Assembly: GCA_947496705.1 (NCBI GenBank)
Contig: CANMDW010000002.1
Coordinates: 789,835 to 853,834, forward strand
Length of the DNA stretch: 64,000 nt
DNA from: an uncultured Aquimarina sp.
GTDB taxonomy: Bacteria > Bacteroidota > Bacteroidia > Flavobacteriales > Flavobacteriaceae
Direction: 5' to 3'
Shown: positions 7,672 through 15,774 of the stretch, piece by piece
Layout of the letters: each line of letters starts with the position of its first letter
Position numbering within the stretch: position 1 is the first letter of the stretch
Notes under the pieces: generated by a model
Database searches by the model: none
Told to the model about the DNA's origin: nothing
What the model saw: the letters and a program-made list of their open reading frames with translations, nothing else
Translations under genes and position numbers: made by a program

Positions 7672-8727
7672 ATGGAACTCAACAACCAACTTAAAGCCCT
7701 GGCCGATAAGATCGAGCAGCTTAAAGATCAAATAGAAACCGAAGAATCTACTAAACATGCCTTTGTCTTACCTTTTATCAACTTACTGGGATATGACAGC
7801 TTTAATCCCACCGAAGTAGTACCAGAATTTACAGCAGATCTGGGATTAAAGAAAGGCGAAAAGGTAGATTATGCCATCTTTCAAAAGGGCGACCCGGTGA
7901 TGATCATCGAATGTAAAAACTGGACAGAAGACCTGAATGTGCATAACTCGCAACTGGCAAGGTATTTTCATGTTACTCATACTCGATTTGCCTTATTGAC
8001 CAATGGGATAGAGTATCGATTCTATACCGACCTGGAGGAAACCAATATCATGGATGAAAAACCTTTCCTGGAGTTTGATATTACAAACCTGAAAGAAACC
8101 ACTATCAATGAGATTGCTAAATTTCATAAAACTAATTTTGACATTGATAAAATTGTAGATAATGCCAGTGATCTCAAACATCTAAAAGAAATCAAAAAAA
8201 TAATCAATGATGAGCTGCAGACGCCCACACATGAATTTATACGATTATTTGCCAATCGGGTATATTCTGGCAGGCTCACCGAACGTGTGATGGAAGAATT
8301 CACTGATTTGGTTCGTAAAGCATTTAACCAAACCATTAGCGAAAATGTAAATGATCGATTGAACGCTGCACTAAACAAAGAAGCAGAGAAACAACAGGAA
8401 GAAACGCTGGAAGAGGACCAGGAAATTAGCAAAATAGTCACTACCGAGGAAGAACTGGAAGCATATAGGATTGTCATCGCTATTCTGCGTCGTAAAGTGG
8501 CAATTAACCGTATTGTACATCGGGATACGCAATCCTATTTTGGGATTCTATTGGATGATAATAACAGAAAACCCATTTGCAGGCTTCACCTGGATGGCAA
8601 CAAAAAGTACATCAGCCTTTTTGATCAAAACAAAGACATTCAACGAGAACAGATCCACTCTGTAGACGACATATATAACTTTGAAGAACAATTGCTTCAA
8701 ACTGCAGCGTATTATGAACTAGAATAG
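7672..8727 (+). CDS. HsdR N-terminal-like PD-(D/E)xK nuclease, stand-alone
   Basis: From the ATG at 7672 the protein has 351 residues; an in-frame start at 7636 is possible but weaker. The N-terminal helix is followed by an HsdR_N-type core: STKHAFVLPFINLLGYD, KVDYAI (Asp66) and VMIIECK (Glu80, Lys82), so the D...ExK triad is present. No helicase motifs follow; the C-terminal half is helical, then a beta-rich end. No methylase or specificity gene is nearby, so this is not a classical type I system. An ATGA overlap at 7611 opens a 17-codon frame that looks like a decayed leader. DNA-directed activity is likely but unproven. Confidence 0.8.
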   Translation: MELNNQLKALADKIEQLKDQIETEESTKHAFVLPFINLLGYDSFNPTEVVPEFTADLGLKKGEKVDYAIFQKGDPVMIIECKNWTEDLNVHNSQLARYFHVTHTRFALLTNGIEYRFYTDLEETNIMDEKPFLEFDITNLKETTINEIAKFHKTNFDIDKIVDNASDLKHLKEIKKIINDELQTPTHEFIRLFANRVYSGRLTERVMEEFTDLVRKAFNQTISENVNDRLNAALNKEAEKQQEETLEEDQEISKIVTTEEELEAYRIVIAILRRKVAINRIVHRDTQSYFGILLDDNNRKPICRLHLDGNKKYISLFDQNKDIQREQIHSVDDIYNFEEQLLQTAAYYELE

Positions 8728-8742
8728 TTAAAACTTAACATC

Positions 8743-9135
8743 ATGAAAAAGTTGTTATTCATACTCCTATGTATTTTAGTCTCTTACCAATGCAATTCGC
8801 AAAGTGTAGAAACGAGTCTGTACTTAAGAAAAGAACTGGTGCAACAAAGAGACGATCTATTAAAACAAGTACAAGAAATACAAGCAAGAATTGATGCTAT
8901 AGATAAAAAACTTGGTAATACAACCAATGATAAAAATGAGGTTCAATATTTTACTAAAAGCACTAAATACAATGATGATAGCTATTCAAAGTCTTTAGAA
9001 AGAAAAACTTCTCAGGAAAAGAGGCAATACCAACCCAGGACAACAAGAACCTATCATCGTGGGCCACGAGGTGGCTGTTATTATATCAACTCTAATGGTA
9101 ACAAGACTTATGTAGCCAGAAGTATGTGTGATTAA
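8743..9135 (+). CDS. Secreted protein with PBCV-type basic adaptor motif
   Basis: The protein has 130 residues. A signal peptide (MKKLLFILLCILVSYQCNSQ) precedes a short coiled coil (about 28-62) and a polar linker. The C-terminus YHRGPRGGCYYINSNGNKTY followed by VARSMC matches the small PBCV basic adaptor domain, found as an add-on in many secreted bacterial proteins. It is 15 bp after the nuclease-like gene and precedes a secreted nuclease. An envelope or extracellular role is expected; partners are unknown. Confidence 0.75.
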   Translation: MKKLLFILLCILVSYQCNSQSVETSLYLRKELVQQRDDLLKQVQEIQARIDAIDKKLGNTTNDKNEVQYFTKSTKYNDDSYSKSLERKTSQEKRQYQPRTTRTYHRGPRGGCYYINSNGNKTYVARSMCD

Positions 9136-9178
9136 CAAATTATAATACCTTAACTTAACAATCATGAAAATGAAGTAA

Positions 9179-9688
9179 ATGATACTAAATCACACTACAT
9201 GCATAGGTATCCTAATCACACTTATGTGTTTTACTTCGGATACAAAGGTTCCCGAAAAATTCTTTGCCAAAGTTATCGGCATAAAAGATGGGGATACCAT
9301 AGAGGTGCTGTATAAAAAAGAACCGATAATCATCAGGTTAGCACATATTGACTGCCCAGAGAAAAAACAACCTTTTGGTAAAAAAGCAAAGCAGTTTACT
9401 TCAGATTTTTGCTTTGGTAAAAAAGTAAAAGTGATTTCCAAAGGGAAATTTGATAGATACAGAAGGCTTATTGCTGTGATTGAGTTCAAAGATCAGGTTT
9501 TAAACAAAGAATTGGTAGCTAATGGGTATGCACTGCATTTCAAAAAATATTCAAAAGATGCTATTTATAGTAACTTAGAACAACAGGCACGGCTTTATAA
9601 AAAAGGAATGTGGTCTCAGGAAAAGTTAATGGAACCCTGGATATTCCGTAAGCGGAAAATAGTAAAGAAAAAGAAAACAAATCAATAA
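9179..9688 (+). CDS. Secreted thermonuclease (staphylococcal nuclease family)
   Basis: The protein has 169 residues with a hydrophobic, signal-like N-terminus. The SNase fold is clear: AKVIGIKDGDTIEVLYKKE, IIIRLAHIDCPEKKQPFGKK (catalytic Arg and Asp), KFDRYRRLIAVI (second Arg) and LNKELVANGYALHF. It would cut DNA or RNA outside the cytoplasm using calcium. Just upstream at 9164 an in-frame ATG-AAA-ATG-AAG is closed by TAA, and ATG 9179 follows at once, so translation may restart there. It sits in the run between two other secreted proteins. Confidence 0.85.
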   Translation: MILNHTTCIGILITLMCFTSDTKVPEKFFAKVIGIKDGDTIEVLYKKEPIIIRLAHIDCPEKKQPFGKKAKQFTSDFCFGKKVKVISKGKFDRYRRLIAVIEFKDQVLNKELVANGYALHFKKYSKDAIYSNLEQQARLYKKGMWSQEKLMEPWIFRKRKIVKKKKTNQ

Positions 9689-9717
9689 TTCATATATGAT
9701 CATAAAACTACACCACC

Positions 9718-9987
9718 ATGAAAACAATAGTATTCATCATAGCAGTACTTCTCTGCTGCTCTATCTACAGTCAGGAAAAGAAAGACAAAAAACAAAAAGA
9801 GGAAAAGAAAGTGTATATCTGTAATAGTATGACCAGTGATCGCTATCATTACAAAAAAAACTGCCCGGGAATAAAAAGATGCACTGACTCCATTATAAAA
9901 GTTTCCATAAAAAAAGCTAAGGCATCATTTGGAAGAACTGTTTGTGGTTTTGAAACTCATCTCGAGGATTCAAAATCAAAAAATTAA
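9718..9987 (+). CDS. Small secreted Cys/His protein
   Basis: The protein has 89 residues. A signal peptide (MKTIVFIIAVLLCCSIYSQ) is followed by a Lys/Glu linker and VYICNSMTSDRYHYKKNC, PGIKRCTDSI and FGRTVCGFE. The spaced Cys and His residues (C...YHY...C...C...C) resemble the small module found fused to secreted thermonucleases in Bacteroidetes (family knowledge, no name assigned). It follows the secreted nuclease by 29 bp and ends the run. It could be a metal-binding partner of the nuclease. Confidence 0.7.
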   Translation: MKTIVFIIAVLLCCSIYSQEKKDKKQKEEKKVYICNSMTSDRYHYKKNCPGIKRCTDSIIKVSIKKAKASFGRTVCGFETHLEDSKSKN

Positions 9988-10017
9988 ACCTTTTAAACAA
10001 TCATTACAACATTTCAC

Positions 10018-10096
10018 CCTTCGAGTATCCTCAGGGTGCGCAGGGTTAGTGTTTTCATCGGGGGCCAAGGTGTCAGGCTGAGCTTGCCGAAGTGCT
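10018..10096. repeat. REP-like palindromic repeat
   Basis: CTTCGAGTATCCTCAGGGTG at the left and TGTCAGGCTGAGCTTGCCGA at the right form an imperfect inverted pair around a G/C-rich centre, a form common as REP-like repeats in Flavobacteriaceae. It lies between the convergent ends of the 3723-9987 run and the minus-strand gene at 10118. Confidence 0.5.
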
Positions 10097-10117
10097 CTCA
10101 AAACCTCTACTCCCTAT

Positions 10118-10564
10118 CTAAGCACTCTTCTCTTTAGAAGTCTTTTCTGGGTTTTTGGTAAGTGATTTAGCCCAGGCTATTGCATCTTCAAGATTATCAA
10201 AGCTCTTGAAACTGTTGCGCATAAATAATTTTTCTACCAACGAAGCGATAAGCCCTTTTCGGCTATAACTTACGATGGCATATCCTTTTAATTTATAATT
10301 GCTTTTAAAGAACTTAATCCAATCGCTCGGTTTTACCGAATACGAGTGTACCCGATTAGAAATTAAGACCAAACTTTCGCCTTTTTGATCGTACAGTTCA
10401 CTTAACTCTGCCACAATGGGTTCTGCATGATCGTCCCAGGTGTATACAATACCCTCGTCGATTTCTGCAACAATAAAAGTATCAAACAAATAATAGGTAG
10501 CGCTGGGATATCGCCTTTCCTGGATAGCGTCATGATAGAAAGAAGAATCTTTTAAATACCCCAT
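10118..10564 (-). CDS. Small cytoplasmic protein, SpoIIAA/STAS-like layout
   Basis: The protein has 148 residues and no signal peptide. An alternating beta-alpha pattern is visible: YYLFDTFIVAEIDEGIVYTW, IVAELSELYDQKGESLVLIS, then KGYAIVSYSRKG and a final helix DNLEDAIAWAKSL with a Lys/Ser tail. This resembles SpoIIAA/STAS-like proteins of Bacteroidetes, but no catalytic motif is present. It is on the opposite strand from the run at 3723-9987. Function unknown. Confidence 0.65.
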   Translation of the reverse strand: MGYLKDSSFYHDAIQERRYPSATYYLFDTFIVAEIDEGIVYTWDDHAEPIVAELSELYDQKGESLVLISNRVHSYSVKPSDWIKFFKSNYKLKGYAIVSYSRKGLIASLVEKLFMRNSFKSFDNLEDAIAWAKSLTKNPEKTSKEKSA

Positions 10565-10714
10565 AATACTTGCTCATATGCCCTCCGAATCATTACCAAA
10601 AAGTATTTTTTCTTCGGAATAATTATATACTATGAAGATACTAATAAATTTATCAATTCTATTACGGGAAACCTTATCATTATTATTGAACTCATTTTTT
10701 TCATCTTTATAAAC

Positions 10715-10761
10715 AAAAACCACCCAAACAACCGTACATCCAGCTATTGGGTGGTTTTTTA
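10715..10761. terminator. Bidirectional terminator
   Basis: AAAAACCACCCAA and TTGGGTGGTTTTTT pair around a 20-base loop, with A-rich and T-rich flanks on the two sides. It lies downstream of the minus-strand gene at 10887 and upstream of the one at 10118. The rest of the 10565-10886 gap shows no convincing gene; the 67-codon minus frame there runs through this hairpin. Confidence 0.75.
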
Positions 10762-10886
10762 ATGATGTAAGATACATCAGACAATAAGATCATTTTGGTC
10801 TAAAACCACACTCTGCAGGCACCTCATAGGTATATAATGTATGGATTGGGACTTGGTTCTTACAATCTAAGTTCTCTTTTAAAAAA

Positions 10887-12410
10887 TCACACAACACCAG
10901 TATCATCCTCCAGGTCTATACTCCCCTGCCATACAGGAACGATACGTTCATAGCTCATGAGATCAAGGGTAAGCTTATTGCCTTTTCTACTTAAAATCGC
11001 CCGTTCGATACCCCAGCTTTCGGGTTGGATAAAAATCTGGCCTTTTAACCATCCTGCATCACTTTGATAGCCACGTGCTGCGCCAAGAAAAAAGGCATAT
11101 ACCGCCTTTTTATGAGCGCCATATCGTTCTGCAGCAGGTAACCAGCCATGGTCATAGTACGAGGTGGTCTTTCTGGGGTGAAAACAAAAGCGATCCATCG
11201 TTAAAAAACCGTTCTGTAAAGCTTCAGCCTCTATATCAATATTGCCAATCACTATCTCATGCAATGCAGTATCCGAGGGTGGGTGTTCGCAAACCAGCCG
11301 TAGTTCTGCTAATCCTTCTAATGTTCTGGATAGCACTGCCTTTGTAATGGTGCTTAAAAAATGATAGTTTGTCTTTGGGGAGAGCTGCAGCACATTGTAC
11401 AATCCATTTTCCTGAAACAACGGAAGCCTGAACGTGCCTTTAGCATTTGCTGGAGACTGTACTTGAGTATAGGTTTCAGGAGGTGTGGTGTATACATCTT
11501 CATGCATAGCAGCCACTAGTTTTCTACTATGGGGTTTGGTATAATATTCGGTATGCGTACCCCATCGTGTATAATCAATAGCCCCTGGATTCACTGTTAT
11601 GGGATACATCACTTCACTACCGGTTTCTATCTCTCTATAGACACTCAGATCAATGAGTATCTTCTCATTGGCTTTATCCTCTGCGTTATAGATACTTCCG
11701 AAAGTTGGGTTGGTTGTACTAAATGCATCTCTGGGTTTGATAAGCGTTGGGTGTATGCCCTGATCTTCGGTAAAATAATCCCATCCCTGCCAGGCCCAGC
11801 TTCCTGATTGAATGGTACATAGTTCCTTATATTCTTGTTGCGGGATGATAAAGGAACCGTGATACAACGTCCCTTTATATTTCAATTTCAACTCAAACCC
11901 CTTAGTGGTCGTACAATTATTGACAATCTCGAGGTATTCTATCCAACGGGCATTTTGAGCATTAATTTCATCGGGTATTCCATCCACCCAATCCGACTTG
12001 TTTTTATCGATGACAATGACACTCCACCTTGATAATTCATTCTGGCAGACCTCAACACGCTGCTGGGGGGACAATTGCTCCCATCCGTCATTTTGCCAGT
12101 CTGCAATCCTACGAGATGCATGGTCGCCATAGCGATAAGAAGATTCTACCAGCAATTGCCTGAAGCTTAAATTGGACAGTACCACCTCTCCAAATTGGGT
12201 CACCAAGGTAAAGGTGATGATTCGCTCTAATTTATTTTCGATTGAGACCTTTACTTCGGTAACCAATGCCGGAAGTGGCTTCCCGCCATAGAGAAAACCT
12301 TTTATTTCTTCCAAAGTATATTGATGCTGATAATACTGTAATACTTTTTGCTCCTGTTCGGTAGTCCAATGATCAAAGGGAGTATAGATAACACCTTCTT
12401 TTGGTTGCAT
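10887..12410 (-). CDS. Unrecognised 507-residue protein
   Basis: A soluble protein without signal peptide or membrane segment. It starts MQPKEGVIYTPFDHWTTEQE and is rich in Trp and Tyr. The middle has many beta-type stretches (LYHGSFIIPQQEYKEL, KGTFRLPLFQENGLYNVLQL) and the end alternates strands (ERAILSRKGNKLTLDLMSYE). No catalytic motif was recognised. It stands alone, with a terminator downstream and a repeat-rich spacer upstream. Codon use resembles its neighbours, and full length plus an uninterrupted frame support a real gene. Confidence 0.75.
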   Translation of the reverse strand: MQPKEGVIYTPFDHWTTEQEQKVLQYYQHQYTLEEIKGFLYGGKPLPALVTEVKVSIENKLERIITFTLVTQFGEVVLSNLSFRQLLVESSYRYGDHASRRIADWQNDGWEQLSPQQRVEVCQNELSRWSVIVIDKNKSDWVDGIPDEINAQNARWIEYLEIVNNCTTTKGFELKLKYKGTLYHGSFIIPQQEYKELCTIQSGSWAWQGWDYFTEDQGIHPTLIKPRDAFSTTNPTFGSIYNAEDKANEKILIDLSVYREIETGSEVMYPITVNPGAIDYTRWGTHTEYYTKPHSRKLVAAMHEDVYTTPPETYTQVQSPANAKGTFRLPLFQENGLYNVLQLSPKTNYHFLSTITKAVLSRTLEGLAELRLVCEHPPSDTALHEIVIGNIDIEAEALQNGFLTMDRFCFHPRKTTSYYDHGWLPAAERYGAHKKAVYAFFLGAARGYQSDAGWLKGQIFIQPESWGIERAILSRKGNKLTLDLMSYERIVPVWQGSIDLEDDTGVV

Positions 12411-12584
12411 AGTGATACGGGTATTGATGGTTGAACGTATTTATGTGTCATTGCGATCATATATAGCCAGAGGCTTTGATCATAGTAGCAAGCTTGCCAT
12501 CATATTTAACTTTGCTAAGGTATAGGGGTAATACTAGGCTATAGCACTTCGAAGGTACAAAAATCTGATAAAAGCGGGAAGTGA

Positions 12585-13030
12585 AAAGTTGGAGGTCGGG
12601 TGACCGAAGACCGGTGACGGGTGACGGGTGTCAGATGATGTGAAGGAAATTAGAAATATACAAATTGAGGGGTTGGAAATTGGAAAACGGAAGTCTGAAA
12701 CAACAACAGTGTAGCAGAATTGCTCCTCTTTAGGGGTCGGGGTGGTAAAAGGAAGGAGGTGTGAGGGAAATTAGAAATACGAAATTAGAAATATGAAAAT
12801 TGAGGAGTCGGAAGTCGGAAACAACAGTGTAGCAGAATTGCTCCCCTTTAGGGGTCGGGGGTGGTAAAAGGAAGGAGGTGTGAGTCTGTGATGAATTATG
12901 AATTATGAATTTTGGAAGTTGGAAAACGGAAGCAAAACATGATCAATAAAGAGAATAATTCCCCCTTTGAAGCCCGCCTGCCGGTTTATCTACCATAGCA
13001 TAGGTAGGCTAGACAGGGGGTTAGCGGGAT
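12585..13030. repeat. Composite interspersed repeat, copy A
   Basis: This 657-base gap holds no gene. It contains a direct duplication (12645-12765 and 12781-12884) made of A/G-rich filler, the unit GCTCCYCTTTAGGGGTCGGG and GGAAGGAGGTGTGAG. Further on are TGAATTA heptamers (12889-12911), a GGAAGTTGGAAAACGGAAGC stretch, and AACATGATCAATAAAGAG leading into CCCCCTTT. The last part recurs inverted at 52680-52810, and the TGAATTA heptamer recurs at 63924-64000. It looks like a repeat family specific to this genome. Confidence 0.7.
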
Positions 13031-13067
13031 GTTTTCGATAAACTCACACACTCAATCACTCACACAC

Positions 13068-14621
13068 TTAATCCCAAACACGTTTTGACGGATAATAATT
13101 AACATTTAATATCTCTAACCGTTCTTTCTGTTTTTGTAATCGTACTTTATAATCTTTCCAGTTTCGAAGTGCTTTGGGGGTCCATCCTATTTCGGCATAT
13201 CCCAACAACCTGGGGAAGATCATATACTCTATATCTTCCATAGTTTTTACAGTCTCAGTCCACAAGGGGGCTTCTATTCCCAAAATATCTTCTTTACCGA
13301 TGCCTTCCACATACGACGACAGATCCCAGGTATATGCAGTATCGACATCAATATATCCTGCCCAGTCCAGTCCCAAAGGGGTGATCGAATCATATTTCAT
13401 ATCCAGATAGGCATTTTTTGCAGGAGACATAATAATTTTTGACTTTTGCTGTGCTGCCTTCAATGCTTTTTGAGGATGCACCCAAAACTGGGTAATGGTG
13501 GTTGGTTGCAAATCGACATCGCTTATTTCATCCCAGCCAATCATTTGCTTTCCGTGCTTGTTTACAATATTCTGAACACTATCTATAAAATAAACATAAT
13601 CCTTATGTACAGTAGAATGAGACTCGTCTCCACCAATATGTATATACGGCCCCGGTGTTATTGCGGCAAGCTCTCTGATCACATCATCAATAAATGTATA
13701 GGTAATTTCTTTATGAGTACATAACGTACTAAAACCCACTTTGGTACCGGTATACAATTCAGGGGCTTTATCATCGCAATTCAACTCGGCATAAGAGGCC
13801 AAGGCAGCATTGGTATGACCCGGCATATCGATTTCGGGAATAATGGTTATGAATCGTTCCTGTGCATAACTTACAATATCCTTGTATTGTTCTTGCGTAT
13901 AAAAACCGCCTTCGGTACCTCCTACTTCGGTCTTGCCACCATGTGCCGTAAGGTTTGGCCAGGAGGTAATAGCAATTCGCCACCCCTGGTCATCTGTTAA
14001 ATGTAAATGAAGCATATTGATTTTGTAAAGAGATATCAGATCGATCAATCTTTTAATATCTTCAACTTCAAAAAAATGCCTTGCAACATCGAGCATCACT
14101 CCTCTATAAGCAAATTCGGGATAATCGGTTATGGTGCCTGTGGCTATTTCCCATTGCTTTTGATGATGTTGTGAGGACACGATCTCTGGAGGAAACAATT
14201 GTTTTAATGTCTGGATTGCTCTGAATACTCCAACCGTTGCGTTGGCATCTACTTCTATAAAATCTTCGGTAATTTTCAGCTGATATCCCTCCTCCCCGAC
14301 TACCGAATCCTTGTTTGATGCCTTCAAATAAATATTTCCTGAGGCTATTTTTGAGGTAGTGGGTTGCACTGGCAGTGAAAACCCGGTAGGTATACGTAAT
14401 GCCTTAGCTAGATGATTTGCAGTTGGTTCTAATTGAGGAGTATCATAAAATATGGTTGTGCCTTCCTCCAGTAAAAAAGAGCTTCCGGTAGCCTCCAGAT
14501 GAACTGGTTTTGGTATTACTGCCTCTTGCTCCAGATCCATGGGAGTAGCTATTCTTTTTTGTTGACATGAAACGAAAAGGGTGAACCATAAAAAGAAGTG
14601 AATAAGCCTGTAGTGTGTCAT
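13068..14621 (-). CDS. Beta-N-acetylhexosaminidase (GH20), lipoprotein
   Basis: The protein has 517 residues. The N-terminus has a lipobox-like LFVSC (Cys19). A GH20b domain (about 35-150) precedes the catalytic barrel: YRGVMLDVARHFF, HLHLTDDQGWRI, IIPEIDMPGHT and IHIGGDESH with the catalytic Asp332-Glu333 pair, then WDEISD and a Trp-rich end. Such enzymes release terminal GlcNAc or GalNAc from chitin fragments or glycans by substrate-assisted catalysis. A cell-surface or periplasmic location is expected. No SusC/D partner is adjacent. Confidence 0.93.
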   Translation of the reverse strand: MTHYRLIHFFLWFTLFVSCQQKRIATPMDLEQEAVIPKPVHLEATGSSFLLEEGTTIFYDTPQLEPTANHLAKALRIPTGFSLPVQPTTSKIASGNIYLKASNKDSVVGEEGYQLKITEDFIEVDANATVGVFRAIQTLKQLFPPEIVSSQHHQKQWEIATGTITDYPEFAYRGVMLDVARHFFEVEDIKRLIDLISLYKINMLHLHLTDDQGWRIAITSWPNLTAHGGKTEVGGTEGGFYTQEQYKDIVSYAQERFITIIPEIDMPGHTNAALASYAELNCDDKAPELYTGTKVGFSTLCTHKEITYTFIDDVIRELAAITPGPYIHIGGDESHSTVHKDYVYFIDSVQNIVNKHGKQMIGWDEISDVDLQPTTITQFWVHPQKALKAAQQKSKIIMSPAKNAYLDMKYDSITPLGLDWAGYIDVDTAYTWDLSSYVEGIGKEDILGIEAPLWTETVKTMEDIEYMIFPRLLGYAEIGWTPKALRNWKDYKVRLQKQKERLEILNVNYYPSKRVWD

Positions 14622-14844
14622 TTCGATTTTGTATTTAAATTACTTAAGATGACTTCAAAATAAACATTATTATTTATAAAAGAGCATGACTCTAGTTTTA
14701 AATAGCATAGATACCCGAATATTAAAGAATCTTTAAGTTTTTAGCAACGTTATAAGCTGTTTCTCCAGCCTAAATCCCTGTCTGACTGCCCTTCTTTTAT
14801 CAACCCCCGGCATGATGCATCTTTACCGCTGATCAACTTTCCTT

Positions 14845-15005
14845 TCGCGCGTGGTATGGATACCAGAGCGCGCGGTGGGGTACCCTGCGCGCTGACCCAT
14901 AAAAGCAACGCGCGTAGCAGGGGATGCTACGCGCGTATATAGAAAGGTAGCGCGCGGTGGGTGGTGAGCCAAGCGCGTTAAGCGCGACCCTTTCCCATCA
15001 CGCGG
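14845..15005. repeat. CGCG-rich GC island with perfect hairpin
   Basis: This 160-base stretch inside the 582-base gap before the GNAT gene has at least eight GCGCG/CGCGC blocks, while the surrounding DNA is AT-rich. It contains a perfect 12-bp inverted repeat ACGCGCGTAGCA (14908-14919) / TGCTACGCGCGT (14925-14936) with loop GGGGA. The 63-codon frame across it has no protein-like features and is rejected. It might be a mobile repeat or a DNA-structure element. No match elsewhere in the window was seen. Confidence 0.6.
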
Positions 15006-15203
15006 GCTGGTCATATTAAGGGGTTAATAGAATACTAAAGTTATAGATATCCGACACACACCCTCAAATCCTTAACCCTACCACCTCAATCTTCACGTAC
15101 TCACAAAACTTTCTGTCTTCAAACTAGTATTCAATCTAAAAAGAGAAAACTTTTACTACATTTATATACCTCATTCATCTATTCATTCTTAAAACATTAT
15201 ATC

Positions 15204-15644
15204 ATGTCGGGTTCCATACAACTAAAACTGGCTACTACTCAAGATCTTATTGCCATGGAGCAGGTAGGAGATCTTCTGTTTGATCATCCCGTAAAGAGAA
15301 ACCGGGCTATAGAGTTTCTAAAGGATTCAAGACATCACCTGGTGTTGGCCTATCATAATGATGCTATTGTAGGGATGGCCTCTGGTTTTCACTATGTGCA
15401 TCCCGATAAGGATCCTACATTGTTTATTAATGAAGTTGGAGTGATCGATACCTATCAAAATAAAGGCATTGGCCGACAGATCGTTAAATATCTATGTACC
15501 TACGCACAACAACTAGGGTGTAAAGAAGCCTGGGTAGCCACAGAAAACTCAAATCCCGCAGCGCGAAAAGCATATGCGGCAGCGGGAGGCGTTGAAGATA
15601 AATCGCCTATCGTACTCATTAATTTTGATGTTGAAAATCAGTAG
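15204..15644 (+). CDS. GNAT-family N-acetyltransferase
   Basis: The protein has 146 residues. The acetyl-CoA loop is NEVGVIDTYQNKGIGRQIV (motif A, Q/R-x-x-G-x-G/A) and the C-terminal motif is ENSNPAARKAYAAAGG. The general layout resembles AAC(3)-I-like acetyltransferases, but substrate residues cannot be assigned. It is cytoplasmic, stands alone between the GC island and a strong terminator, and its substrate is unknown. Confidence 0.85.
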   Translation: MSGSIQLKLATTQDLIAMEQVGDLLFDHPVKRNRAIEFLKDSRHHLVLAYHNDAIVGMASGFHYVHPDKDPTLFINEVGVIDTYQNKGIGRQIVKYLCTYAQQLGCKEAWVATENSNPAARKAYAAAGGVEDKSPIVLINFDVENQ

Positions 15645-15722
15645 GTAATTCCACCACCTCGCTTCCATACTCATAAGCTTCGGTCTTCCTTCCCCGATCA
15701 GTTTCAAGAAATCATTGATTAA

Positions 15723-15764
15723 AAAAGAGACTGTCTAAAAAATAGATAGACAGTCTCTTTACAT
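15723..15764. terminator. Strong bidirectional terminator
   Basis: AAAGAGACTGTCTA and TAGACAGTCTCTTT pair perfectly around a short A-rich loop, with A's before and T's after. It lies between the convergent GNAT gene (+) and the giant subtilisin gene (-), and can serve both. Confidence 0.85.
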
Positions 15765-15774
15765 TTTTATCAAT

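Noticed and set aside
10574..10777. 67-residue minus-strand frame in the gap 10565-10886
   Set aside because: Runs through a bidirectional terminator hairpin and has no recognisable features.
14823..15014. 63-residue minus-strand frame through the CGCG island
   Set aside because: Low-complexity Arg/Thr composition that follows directly from the CG repeats; no start signal and no protein-like pattern.
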